Assembly: GCA_964367645.1 (NCBI GenBank)
Contig: CAYIYN010000038.1
Coordinates: forward strand, 1 to 12,986
From: RGIG4097 sp964367645
Lineage (GTDB): Bacteria; Bacillota; Clostridia; Christensenellales; CAG-917
Length of the DNA stretch: 12,986 nucleotides
Direction of reading: 5' to 3'
Below are positions 7,036-12,986 of the stretch, piece by piece. Every line of letters begins with the position of its first letter. Position 1 is the first letter of the stretch. The notes beneath the pieces are model-generated. The model was not told where the DNA came from, searched no databases, and saw nothing but the letters and a program-made list of their open reading frames with translations. The translations under genes were made by a program, and so were the position numbers.

Positions 7036-7232
7036 CAGTATAAAGAGAAGATGGATTTCACCGTATCAAAAAGACCGCCGATCATATCCATCACCAACAC
7101 TATGACAATAATAAGTCCTGCCAGAGTGGCGAACAGCGCGATGTCGTCGCGTTCACTACGCTTCAATATCAGGCAGACTATTGCCGTCAGCAAACCTATC
7201 CCTGCGATTTTAAGTATTATGTCAGTTTCCAT
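7035..7232 (-). CDS. spoIIIAC: Stage III sporulation protein AC
   Basis: This 65-residue protein has two hydrophobic segments (about 5-22 and 30-50) and the sequence IAGIGLLTAIVCLILKRSERDDIALFATLAG that typifies SpoIIIAC (68 residues in Bacillus). It resembles the first half of SpoIIIAD, and the two are thought to be related. The ATG follows an AGGGTGAG-like site, and the stop shares a base with the AD start. It is a mother-cell channel component. Confidence 0.94.
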   Translation of the reverse strand: METDIILKIAGIGLLTAIVCLILKRSERDDIALFATLAGLIIVIVLVMDMIGGLFDTVKSIFSLY

Positions 7233-7240
7233 ATCTCACC

Positions 7241-7747
7241 CTAAGCGACAATCAGCAACACCGCAAGCCCCAACAAAACCAGCAGTTTGAAATACATTCC
7301 GCCAAGTCGTTTGCTTTCCTCGGCGCACTTTGCTTTTTTGTTTTCAAATTCTTTGCCCGAAGTTGCAAGAAGCGACAACTGTTCCGACAAAGACGTTTTC
7401 CCAAGTGACGACAAGAATTTTATTATTTCTTTTTTCTCTTCAATTTTCAAATGCGCAATCTCCCACTTTTCAGGATCACGCACAAACTCGCCTTTTTGTG
7501 ACATCACAGTCATATATTCACTGAGCATATCAACAAACTCCCCTTTCCTTCCGGCTGAAAAAGACAACAGCACTTCGGGCAACGGAGTTTTCTTAAAGCC
7601 CAGTTGAGTGGAAACCACAGAGGTAAATTCCGCGGCATCCGAGTAAAAACGCTCTCTTATTTGATAGCGGCGTTTTATCATAACCCCGATGTAGGCGCAT
7701 ACCATGGCGAGCAGTCCGCCCGCGATTAAACGGATAATGTCAATCAC
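7241..7747 (-). CDS. spoIIIAB: Stage III sporulation protein AB
   Basis: This 168-residue protein has an N-terminal membrane segment (about 5-24), a helical soluble middle and a C-terminal hydrophobic tail (about 152-167), the SpoIIIAB arrangement (171 residues in Bacillus). The family resembles GspF/PilC-type inner-membrane platform proteins and is thought to pair with the SpoIIIAA ATPase. Useful landmarks are KRRYQIRERFYSDAAEF and FLSSLGKTSLSEQ. The start is a GTG at 7747, overlapping the end of spoIIIAA by 8 bases, with no visible Shine-Dalgarno; coupling to AA is likely. Confidence 0.94.
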   Translation of the reverse strand: MIDIIRLIAGGLLAMVCAYIGVMIKRRYQIRERFYSDAAEFTSVVSTQLGFKKTPLPEVLLSFSAGRKGEFVDMLSEYMTVMSQKGEFVRDPEKWEIAHLKIEEKKEIIKFLSSLGKTSLSEQLSLLATSGKEFENKKAKCAEESKRLGGMYFKLLVLLGLAVLLIVA

Positions 7748-8597
7748 GTGTCGTCAAATTTGTCAACTTGCCAACGGGATTTTTGCCAAGGGTGACAATC
7801 GTTTCCATAACTTCAAACAGAGGAGCAAAAATCTCGGAGCGACGCACACTTTCCTCATTCCCGCCGTGTACCGACGCAAACACCTTAACTCCGCAGCGTG
7901 TCATATCGCAGACGGCTCTCACCTCTTCAAGACGAAACAGTTCATCTGTGACGATGATGTCGGGGCTCATCGCTCTGACGCTGTTTTCATATGCAACCGT
8001 TTTTGCAACTCCGCTCACCACTTCGCAATCTCCGACGTCCAACAGAGGAATACCCTTGCTGGACGCGGCAAGTTCTCCGCGCTCGTCAATGATAAGCACG
8101 TTGTAATGAGCGGAAAACTGCCTTGCCATATCGCGCAACAGTGTTGTTTTCCCCGCTCCCGGCGGTGATATTATGAGTGTGCTTTTTGGACAGTCTTTGT
8201 TTACGGCATGAAGCACCTTGTCTGCTGCGCCCTTAATCTCATGCGGAACTCTCACAACCAAATAGCCTATGTTTTTTAGCGTCATCATCTCGCCGCGTTC
8301 CGCCACACCCTCGCCGCACACTCCGATACGCACTCCGCCTTTTGATAGATATCCTTTGACAAGTTGGTCGTTGACGGCGTATACGGAAAAATCGGAAGCG
8401 TAAGCAAGTATCCTATCGATGTCGCGGGTTGTGACGGTGTAAAATTTTCCGCCGTTAAATTTGACGCGTTTCCCGCCAGTCGAGGTGAAAACCACAAGCG
8501 GCCGCCCTACCCTGAAGCGAATCTCCGTGATTTCACTTTCGGAAAAGTTCTCCGAAATTACCTGCGCTACCGCGCCGTCAATCAATCCTCCAAACAT
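7740..8597 (-). CDS. spoIIIAA: Stage III sporulation protein AA, secretion-type ATPase
   Basis: This is the cytoplasmic ATPase of the SpoIIIA channel, related to the ATPases of type II/IV secretion. Counting from the longest frame (TTG at 8663, 307 residues), it shows EIRFRVGRPL (47-56), Walker A SPPGAGKTT (166-174), IDERGEL (192-198), Walker B DIIVTDE (235-241) and ASVHG (263-267). A serine replaces the common glycine at the first Walker A position. The start is uncertain: candidates are TTG 8663, ATG 8627 and ATG 8597, none with a proper Shine-Dalgarno. The last is preferred because it gives an N-terminus of the usual length before EIRFRVGRP. It is the first gene of the operon, which in Bacillus is driven by sigma-E in the mother cell; I could not place such a promoter confidently. 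Confidence 0.93.
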   Translation of the reverse strand: MFGGLIDGAVAQVISENFSESEITEIRFRVGRPLVVFTSTGGKRVKFNGGKFYTVTTRDIDRILAYASDFSVYAVNDQLVKGYLSKGGVRIGVCGEGVAERGEMMTLKNIGYLVVRVPHEIKGAADKVLHAVNKDCPKSTLIISPPGAGKTTLLRDMARQFSAHYNVLIIDERGELAASSKGIPLLDVGDCEVVSGVAKTVAYENSVRAMSPDIIVTDELFRLEEVRAVCDMTRCGVKVFASVHGGNEESVRRSEIFAPLFEVMETIVTLGKNPVGKLTNLTTRD

Positions 8598-8787
8598 ACT
8601 AAAGGATATGAACGCACAAAGCCGCATAATCAAATACTGCAAAATATTACATTCTTCGCGCAAACGACTTTTTCGTCAGCAATTCAAAAAACACTAAATT
8701 TCGTCTTTGACTGCAAAATTGTTATAGCCACAAAAAATAGATTTAACATATGGAAAACTAATAAATCGGTGAGTATTATAATATGGA

Positions 8788-8822
8788 ACGCGCGCACGCG
8801 CGCGCATGCGCGCGCATGCGTA
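8788..8822. repeat. 35-base strictly alternating purine-pyrimidine tract
   Basis: Every base from 8788 to 8822 alternates purine and pyrimidine. Inside it are three tandem 10-mers of the form CGCGCAYGCG (8791-8820), the last two identical, and an 18-bp perfect palindrome (8803-8820). Such tracts favour Z-DNA or cruciform structure under negative supercoiling. A TATAAT on the minus strand (8775-8780) lies eight bases away on the spoIIIAA side. Confidence 0.75.
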
Positions 8823-8920
8823 AGAAAATTATGATTATAAGTACAATAAATTTAAATAAAATTGATGTAAAATTAAATTCCGCATGTCACATTGTGATGC
8901 TTTATAGTAATTCATGAGGC

Positions 8921-8946
8921 GACTCTTCGACTGCGCTCAGAGTGAC
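8921..8946. repeat. Dispersed intergenic repeat-like motif
   Basis: GACTCTTCGACTGCGCTCAG and the following AGTGAC resemble a short interrupted palindrome of the CTTCG...GCTCAGA..GAC type that recurs between genes in many bacterial genomes. The outer arms ACTCT (8922-8926) and AGAGT (8939-8943) pair. Assignment rests on recall of the motif, not on a search. Confidence 0.45.
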
Positions 8947-9019
8947 AAAATACGGATGCTCGCTCGGGGTTATTTCGCAACTTCGTAATGAGCAAGTGCG
9001 TGTAAATTACGTGTAAAAC

Positions 9020-9144
9020 CGCAATATTTAGATGAAGAACAAGAAAGGCACCCCCAAGACGGACAGGAGCATACTTCTCGTATGTGACTGCTCGGATTGA
9101 GGGTGCTGGACGAAGTTATTCGCGCTATACTAAACCCTAACCGC
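9020..9144. repeat. Hairpin repeat element, copy A
   Basis: The element starts with a head sequence (9020-9046) repeated at 9149-9175, then a stem-loop: GCACCC (9048-9053) pairs with GGGTGC (9101-9106), CAA (9055-9057) with TTG (9097-9099), GAGC (9067-9070) with GCTC (9090-9093), and CATAC (9070-9074) with GTATG (9080-9084) round a 5-base loop. It ends with TATTCGCG. The order GATGAAGA, stem, GTRYGTGA, GGATTGA, stem, TATTCGCG is shared with copy B, so the two are related. It could be a non-autonomous mobile repeat or a structured RNA. Confidence 0.6.
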
Positions 9145-9148
9145 TAAG

Positions 9149-9175
9149 CGCAATATTTAGATGAAGAACAAGAAA
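9149..9175. repeat. Partial copy: 27-base direct repeat of the element head
   Basis: Identical over 27 bases to 9020-9046 (contains AATATTTAGATGAAGAAC), but followed by unrelated AT-rich sequence instead of the stem-loop. It looks like a truncated third copy between the two full elements. Confidence 0.7.
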
Positions 9176-9209
9176 TCCCGTTTACAATCTAAATCTGTTT
9201 TTGTTTGGA

Positions 9210-9335
9210 CTAAACGGCGATAAATCGATGAAGAGCGCGAAAGCGCCCCGACAGGCAGACCGAAACGTACTTTGTGTACGTGAGGATTGACTGTCGGGGC
9301 GCTGACAATGCTATTCGCGATTTAGTGCCGTTTAG
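9210..9335. repeat. Hairpin repeat element, copy B
   Basis: The outer arms, 9210-9227 and 9318-9335, are 18-base inverted repeats with two mismatched positions. Inside is a perfect 13-bp stem (9242-9254 with 9291-9303), and at the tip ACGTAC (9265-9270) pairs with GTACGT (9276-9281) round a 5-base loop. The right arm covers the efp stop codon. It shares landmarks in order with copy A at 9020-9144. On the minus strand no U run follows, so it is not a simple terminator. Confidence 0.7.
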
Positions 9336-9895
9336 GCGCGTGACATGTATTCACCGGTGCGAGTATCAATTCTTATTGTATCGCCTTCATTGACGAACAT
9401 TGGAACCATGATTTCATAACCGGTTTCCAAAGTTGCGGGTTTGGTGGCGTTGGTGGCGGTGTTGCCGGCAACGGCAGGTTCGCAGATTGTGATGAGCAAT
9501 TCTACAAAGTTGTCGGGTTCAACGGAGAAGGGAGCGCCATTGAAGAACTTCATGGTGACGATGCCGTTTTCTTTGACAAACTGCAAAGCGCCTTCAACTT
9601 GAGATTTGTTGAGTGGAATTTGCTCGTAGGTTTCTTGATCCATAAAGTAATACAACTCGCCGTCGTTGTAAAGATATTCCATCTTTTTGGTTTCGATGCG
9701 AGCGAGTTCAAACTTGTCGGTGGGGTTGAACGTCTTTTCCAAAACGGAACCTGTGACGACGTTTTTCATCTTGGTACGGACAAATGCGGCGCCTTTCCCG
9801 GGCTTGACGTGTTGGAACTCAACAATTGTCATTATATTGTTTTCATACAAAAAGGTGACGCCCTTCCTGATATCGCCTGCCATAATTTGTGCCAT
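9332..9895 (-). CDS. efp: Elongation factor P
   Basis: This 187-residue protein has the three beta-barrel domains of EF-P, which enters the ribosomal E site and relieves stalling at consecutive prolines. Domain I carries the tip loop HVKPGKGAAFVRTK, with the probable modified lysine at K34. Later landmarks are LYYFMDQETYEQI (about 81-93) and the C-terminal signature around VNEGDTIRIDTRTGEYMSR (168-186). Length is normal. The ATG at 9895 is supported by AGGAGA seven bases upstream; a second ATG four codons on is less likely. It sits 25 bases after an M24 peptidase gene, as in many Bacillota where an aminopeptidase P gene precedes efp and spoIIIA. Confidence 0.97.
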   Translation of the reverse strand: MAQIMAGDIRKGVTFLYENNIMTIVEFQHVKPGKGAAFVRTKMKNVVTGSVLEKTFNPTDKFELARIETKKMEYLYNDGELYYFMDQETYEQIPLNKSQVEGALQFVKENGIVTMKFFNGAPFSVEPDNFVELLITICEPAVAGNTATNATKPATLETGYEIMVPMFVNEGDTIRIDTRTGEYMSRA

Positions 9896-9920
9896 AATAA
9901 TTTCTCCTAGTAAATTAAAA

Positions 9921-10613
9921 TCAGATTATTTTCAGTTGTACGCCGTGACGGCTTAGCGGTTTACCCTCGCCCACGACTATCATATTCTCAATTCTTACGC
10001 CCAAAATGCCGCTTAGGTATATGCCCGGCTCAATGGTAACTACTTCCTTGTTTTTCAAAATTTCTGTACTCTTGGAATTTAGCGTGGGCGGCTCGTGAAT
10101 GAGCTTTCCAACTCCGTGTCCGGTGCCGTGAATGAAATTTTCGCCATATCCGCAAAGAGAGATATATTCCCTTGCGATGCCGTCAATCTCGCTGCACTTC
10201 GCGCCCTCTTTTGATTGTGAGAGCGCAAGCGTGTAGGCTTCAAGCACGATGGAATAAACATTTTTTTGCATATCGCTCGCTGCCTTAAACGCAACTGTGC
10301 GGGTAAAATCCGAACAATAGCCTTGATACAGAGTGCCCATATCAATCGTGACAAAGTCGCCTCGGCACAATTTGCGCGCGGTGGGTATATGGTGCGGTTC
10401 ACAGCCGTTCTCGCCGAAAGCGACAATCGTATCAAAAGACACGTCGCTCCCGCCGAGTTCCACTGTTTTGTTGTAAATTTTTGCGGCGATTTCCTTTTCT
10501 GTTGCGTCCTCGACCAATTCAAGTAAAATATAGTCAAACACGTCATCGGTAATTTTTGCCGCTGTGCGTATTTTTTGCAGTTCGTCGTCTGTTTTAGAGA
10601 GGTTACTTTGCAT
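9921..10613 (-). CDS. M24 family metallopeptidase, single-domain aminopeptidase P-like
   Basis: This 230-residue protein is the catalytic pita-bread domain of the M24 family. All five expected metal ligands are visible: D91 (TIDMG), D102 (SDFTRT), H165 (GTGHGVG), E195 (TIEPGIY) and E209 (VRIENM), plus His74/75 and H173. The N-terminal KTDDELQKIRTAAKITDDVF and the GVRIENM end resemble aminopeptidase P and prolidase rather than methionine aminopeptidase, but the N-terminal domain of those enzymes is absent. The upstream DNA encodes the end of rny, so this is a genuine short protein rather than an ORF cut by a frameshift. The ATG overlaps the rny stop by 11 bases. Likely substrates are X-Pro peptides, by family inference. 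Confidence 0.88.
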   Translation of the reverse strand: MQSNLSKTDDELQKIRTAAKITDDVFDYILLELVEDATEKEIAAKIYNKTVELGGSDVSFDTIVAFGENGCEPHHIPTARKLCRGDFVTIDMGTLYQGYCSDFTRTVAFKAASDMQKNVYSIVLEAYTLALSQSKEGAKCSEIDGIAREYISLCGYGENFIHGTGHGVGKLIHEPPTLNSKSTEILKNKEVVTIEPGIYLSGILGVRIENMIVVGEGKPLSRHGVQLKII

Positions 10614-12216
10614 ACTCCACGCTTCTTATTTCTCTTATGACGTTAACTTTGATTTGTCCGGGATATTCGAGTTCACTCTCCAACTTCTCGGCTATTTCTT
10701 TGGCAAGGAAGACAGTTGCCTCGTCACCGACCTGTTCGGGCTTGACGATTACGCGGATTTCTCTGCCTGCCTGCACTGCATACGTTTGGTCAACGCCGTC
10801 GAATGATTTTGCAATAACTTCAAGTTTTTCAATACGCTTGACATAGTTTTCAAGCGATTCGCGTCTTGCTCCCGGGCGTGCGCTTGAAATTGCGTCCGCC
10901 GCTTGAACAAGTACGGCTTCCAAAGTTTCGGGTTCGATGTCGTTATGGTGCGCCGCAATAGCGTGTATAACTTCGTTGTTTTCACGGTATTTCTTTGCCA
11001 ATTCGACGCCGATTTGCACGTGTGTGCCTTCAACTTCGTGGTCTATGGCTTTGCCGATGTCGTGAAGCAGTCCCGCGCGTTTCGCAATCCTAGGGTCAAT
11101 CCCCAGTTCCTGCGCCATAAGTGAGGCAAGGAATGAAACTTCAAGTGAGTGTTTGAGCACGTTTTGACCATAACTGGTACGGAATTTAAGACGTCCCAAG
11201 ATTTTGACAAGTTCGGGGTGAATGCCGTGAATACCCGTCTCGAATACGGCCTCTTCGCCGGCTTCTTTGATGGTTGTATCAACGTCCTTTCTTATTTTTT
11301 CAACGATTTCTTCAATGCGTGCGGGATGGATACGTCCGTCTGTTATCAGTTTTTCAAGAGTCAACCTTGCCACTTCGCGGCGGACGGGGTCAAAACTGGA
11401 AAGCGTGATGACGTCTGGGGTGTCGTCGATGATAAGGTCGACTCCCGTCGCAGACTCCAATGCGCGTATGTTTCTGCCCATACGTCCGATAATTCTGCCT
11501 TTCATTTCATCGTTGGGCAAAGCAACTACGGATACCGTGTTTTCAGTTGCGTGGTCAGCCGCACAACGCTGAATGGCCAAGCCTATAATTTCCTGCGCTT
11601 TTTTGACTGCGTTTTCCTTGGCGTCGGCCTCTATGGCTTTGGCTTCGGTTGCAGCACTCTTTTTTACGCCTTCAAGAAGGGCATCTTTGAGTTCCTTCGA
11701 CGCCTCGTCTTTTGTCATGCCGGAAACTCTTTCAAGTTCCTTCTGCATCTTTTCTTGCGCCGTATTCAGTTCGGCTTCGATATCTTTTAAGCGATCTCTG
11801 GCTTCGTCTAAGGTTTTTTGTGATTTTTCAAGGTCGGCGGTTTTTCTGTCCAGCGCCTCGTCTTTTTTATCGATTGTTTCCTCTTTTTTGTCGAGAGATA
11901 ACTCCTTTTGAGCTAGACGATTTTCCGTCCTTTGCCACTCAGTTCTGCGTTCCTTGGTTTCCTTTTCAAATTCCGCACGCATTTTGTTTTGCTGTTCTTT
12001 TGCTTCCAGAAGTCCGTCCTTGCGGATGTCTTTTGCTTCCAGGTTTGCTTCTTCGATAATTCTAGCCGCTTCTCTTTTTGCTAAACCGATTTTGTTTTGT
12101 GAATATGCTCTATATCCGAATAGTCCCGCTGCTAAGCCGACTATCAGCGTTGCAAGGGCTATACCAACAATTGGTCCGGCGGAGAGTGCGGCAAGCATAG
12201 TGTTAATGCTTGTCAT
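10603..12216 (-). CDS. rny: Ribonuclease Y
   Basis: This 537-residue membrane-anchored endoribonuclease initiates mRNA decay in many Gram-positive bacteria. It has an N-terminal membrane segment (about 13-34), a long charged coiled coil (about 45-215), a KH RNA-binding domain with GRIIGRMGRNIR (240-251), and an HD domain with H356, HD at 385-386 (LLHDIGKA) and D441. The C-terminal domain ends at VREIRSVEYAK. Length is close to Bacillus RNase Y (520). The start is firm: GGAGGT (12222-12227) stands five bases before the ATG. That ribosome site lies within a 26-codon leader ORF whose stop overlaps the start as TAATG, so rny translation may be coupled to it. Confidence 0.97.
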   Translation of the reverse strand: MTSINTMLAALSAGPIVGIALATLIVGLAAGLFGYRAYSQNKIGLAKREAARIIEEANLEAKDIRKDGLLEAKEQQNKMRAEFEKETKERRTEWQRTENRLAQKELSLDKKEETIDKKDEALDRKTADLEKSQKTLDEARDRLKDIEAELNTAQEKMQKELERVSGMTKDEASKELKDALLEGVKKSAATEAKAIEADAKENAVKKAQEIIGLAIQRCAADHATENTVSVVALPNDEMKGRIIGRMGRNIRALESATGVDLIIDDTPDVITLSSFDPVRREVARLTLEKLITDGRIHPARIEEIVEKIRKDVDTTIKEAGEEAVFETGIHGIHPELVKILGRLKFRTSYGQNVLKHSLEVSFLASLMAQELGIDPRIAKRAGLLHDIGKAIDHEVEGTHVQIGVELAKKYRENNEVIHAIAAHHNDIEPETLEAVLVQAADAISSARPGARRESLENYVKRIEKLEVIAKSFDGVDQTYAVQAGREIRVIVKPEQVGDEATVFLAKEIAEKLESELEYPGQIKVNVIREIRSVEYAK

Positions 12217-12296
12217 TACTGACCTCCATATATATAATCAAAGTCTTCTTGACTCGCGCTTATGTGTGTGCGCGCATCATATTCGTACTTTGCCAT
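12216..12296 (-). CDS. Small leader ORF (26 codons) in front of rny
   Basis: An ORF runs from ATG at 12296 to TAA ending at 12216, encoding a peptide that begins MAKYEYDA and ends YIYGGQ. It is rich in Y, D and E, with no hydrophobic segment. Three features argue it is real: its ATG is at the predicted +1 of the promoter at 12302-12330, its stop overlaps the rny start (TAATG), and it fills nearly the whole leader. The last codons GGA GGT are also the rny Shine-Dalgarno. I know no family for it; function is unknown. It could be a regulatory leader peptide or chance. Confidence 0.5.
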   Translation of the reverse strand: MAKYEYDARTHISASQEDFDYIYGGQ

Positions 12297-12301
12297 GACA
12301 T

Positions 12302-12330
12302 ATTATACTCCTTATATCGACATAAGTCAA
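12302..12330 (-). promoter_or_regulatory. Sigma-A promoter for the rny transcript
   Basis: The boxes read TTGACT (12325-12330), a 17-base spacer, and TATAAT (12302-12307). The -35 lies only 12 bases past the recA stop. The predicted start is about 12296, giving a leader of about 80 bases to rny and placing the +1 on the ATG of the leader ORF. Confidence 0.87.
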
Positions 12331-12342
12331 TGAAAGAGCATT

Positions 12343-12986
12343 TTACAGTGCGAGTTTTTCTCTAACTTGTTTGTCAATTTCTTTTGCGATTTCGGGGTTG
12401 TTTTTGAGATATTCGATTGTTTTTTCTCTGCCCTGCCCGATTTTTTCCTCTTTGTATGCAAACCAACTGCCGTTTTTAATAACTATGCCCTTGTCTGCGG
12501 CGACGTCTAGGATGCAACCTAGGTTAGATATGCCTGTGCCGTACAAAATGTCAAATTCAGCCACTTTGAAGGGAGGCGCGACTTTGTTTTTGACAATCTT
12601 TGCTTTGATGCGATTGCCAACGATGTCGTTGCCGTCCTTTATTGCCTCGCCTTTTCTGATGTCGATGCGAACCGAAGCATAAAATTTGAGCGCTTTTCCG
12701 CCCGTCGTGACCTCGGGGCTGCCGTAGATTACGCCGACTTTTTCTCTTAGCTGATTGATGAATACGACCGTGCAGTTTGTTTTTGACACCACGGCTGTCA
12801 ATTTTCTGAGTGCCTGCGACATAAGACGCGCTTGCGCACCGACGTGACTGTCGCCCATTTCGCCGTCGATTTCCGCCTGTGGGGTCAGCGCGGCAACAGA
12901 GTCCACCACTACGATATCTATTGCGCCGCTGCGTACGAGTGCCTCTAAAATTTCAAGAGCCTGCTCGCCGCTGTCGGGCTGAGATA
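12343..12986 (-). CDS. recA: Recombinase RecA, C-terminal two thirds (cut by window edge)
   Basis: About 213 codons are visible; the gene continues past the right edge, so the N-terminal domain and Walker A are outside. Visible parts are SQPDSGEQALEILEAL, Walker B IDIVVVDSVAALTP, the L1 loop around DGEMGDSHVGAQARLMSQALRKL, the FINQLREKVGVIYGSPEVTTGG run with the L2 loop, and KIGQGREKTIEYLKNNPEIA-like C-terminal sequence. RecA forms filaments on single-stranded DNA for recombination and LexA cleavage. The protein stops at VREKLAL, without the acidic tail seen in E. coli and Bacillus RecA. No terminator follows; the rny promoter begins at once. Confidence 0.97.
   Translation of the reverse strand, partial: SQPDSGEQALEILEALVRSGAIDIVVVDSVAALTPQAEIDGEMGDSHVGAQARLMSQALRKLTAVVSKTNCTVVFINQLREKVGVIYGSPEVTTGGKALKFYASVRIDIRKGEAIKDGNDIVGNRIKAKIVKNKVAPPFKVAEFDILYGTGISNLGCILDVAADKGIVIKNGSWFAYKEEKIGQGREKTIEYLKNNPEIAKEIDKQVREKLAL

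Larger units (their letters stand above)
8598..9331. other. Long intergenic region between efp and spoIIIAA
   Basis: About 0.7 kb with no supported gene. From the efp side it holds a long imperfect hairpin (9210-9335), a partial repeat copy (9149-9175), a second related hairpin element (9020-9144), a dispersed-repeat-like motif (8921-8946), a Z-DNA-type alternating tract (8788-8822), and an AT-rich stretch that should contain the spoIIIA promoter. The listed ORF-like frames here are interrupted or are shadows of spoIIIAA. Confidence 0.6.

Noticed and set aside
8664..8790. Sigma-E promoter for spoIIIAA
   Set aside because: Several ATAT-like and ATAC-like words exist in this AT-rich stretch, but none has a convincing pair of boxes at the right spacing.
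8364..8834. 156-codon plus-strand ORF
   Set aside because: Mostly antisense to spoIIIAA and ends in the alternating CG tract (repetitive R-A-R-A residues); no start signal.
9020..9175. CRISPR-like direct repeats
   Set aside because: Only two 27-base copies about 100 bases apart, the intervening sequence is itself a repeat element, and there are no cas genes.
11149..11790. 213-codon plus-strand ORF
   Set aside because: Lies entirely opposite rny, whose frame is certain; cysteine- and phenylalanine-rich shadow translation.

Overview
The window is a chromosomal segment from an endospore-forming member of the Bacillota, most likely class Clostridia. The evidence is a complete eight-gene spoIIIA operon, the neighbours recA-rny, efp and asp23-nusB-xseA-xseB-ispA, and purine-rich Shine-Dalgarno sites. 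I cannot name a species. Every gene I can support lies on the minus strand, so transcription runs from high to low coordinates.

In transcription order, the right edge (12986 to about 9330) holds the 3' part of recA, a strong sigma-A promoter just after it, an unannotated 26-codon ORF in the rny leader, rny (RNase Y), a short M24 peptidase gene and efp. Next is a 0.7 kb gap (about 9331 to 8600) with two related long hairpins in the same orientation, a partial third copy, a dispersed-repeat-like motif, and a 35-base alternating purine-pyrimidine tract.

From about 8600 to 3966 lies spoIIIAA-AB-AC-AD-AE-AF-AG-AH, tightly packed with overlapping starts and stops. These genes encode the mother-cell half of the channel that spans the forespore envelope: an ATPase, small membrane proteins, and the ring proteins AF, AG and AH. 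The three ring proteins are shorter than their Bacillus counterparts, and AG appears to lack the insertion that forms the beta-triangle.

After a hairpin and a near-consensus promoter come a short Asp23/Gls24 protein, nusB, both exonuclease VII subunits and a farnesyl diphosphate synthase (3787 to 666). Then come tRNA-Gly(GCC), with its own consensus promoter, and tRNA-Lys(CTT), followed by an intrinsic terminator. The last ~220 bases on the left are AT-rich with nothing I recognise.

The parts most worth following up are the leader ORF coupled to rny, two promoters whose predicted start sites fall on an ATG (possible leaderless mRNAs), the paired hairpin elements with compensatory changes, and the reduced SpoIIIAG and IspA proteins. 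Otherwise this is a conserved housekeeping and sporulation neighbourhood; I found no defence system, transposase or CRISPR array.
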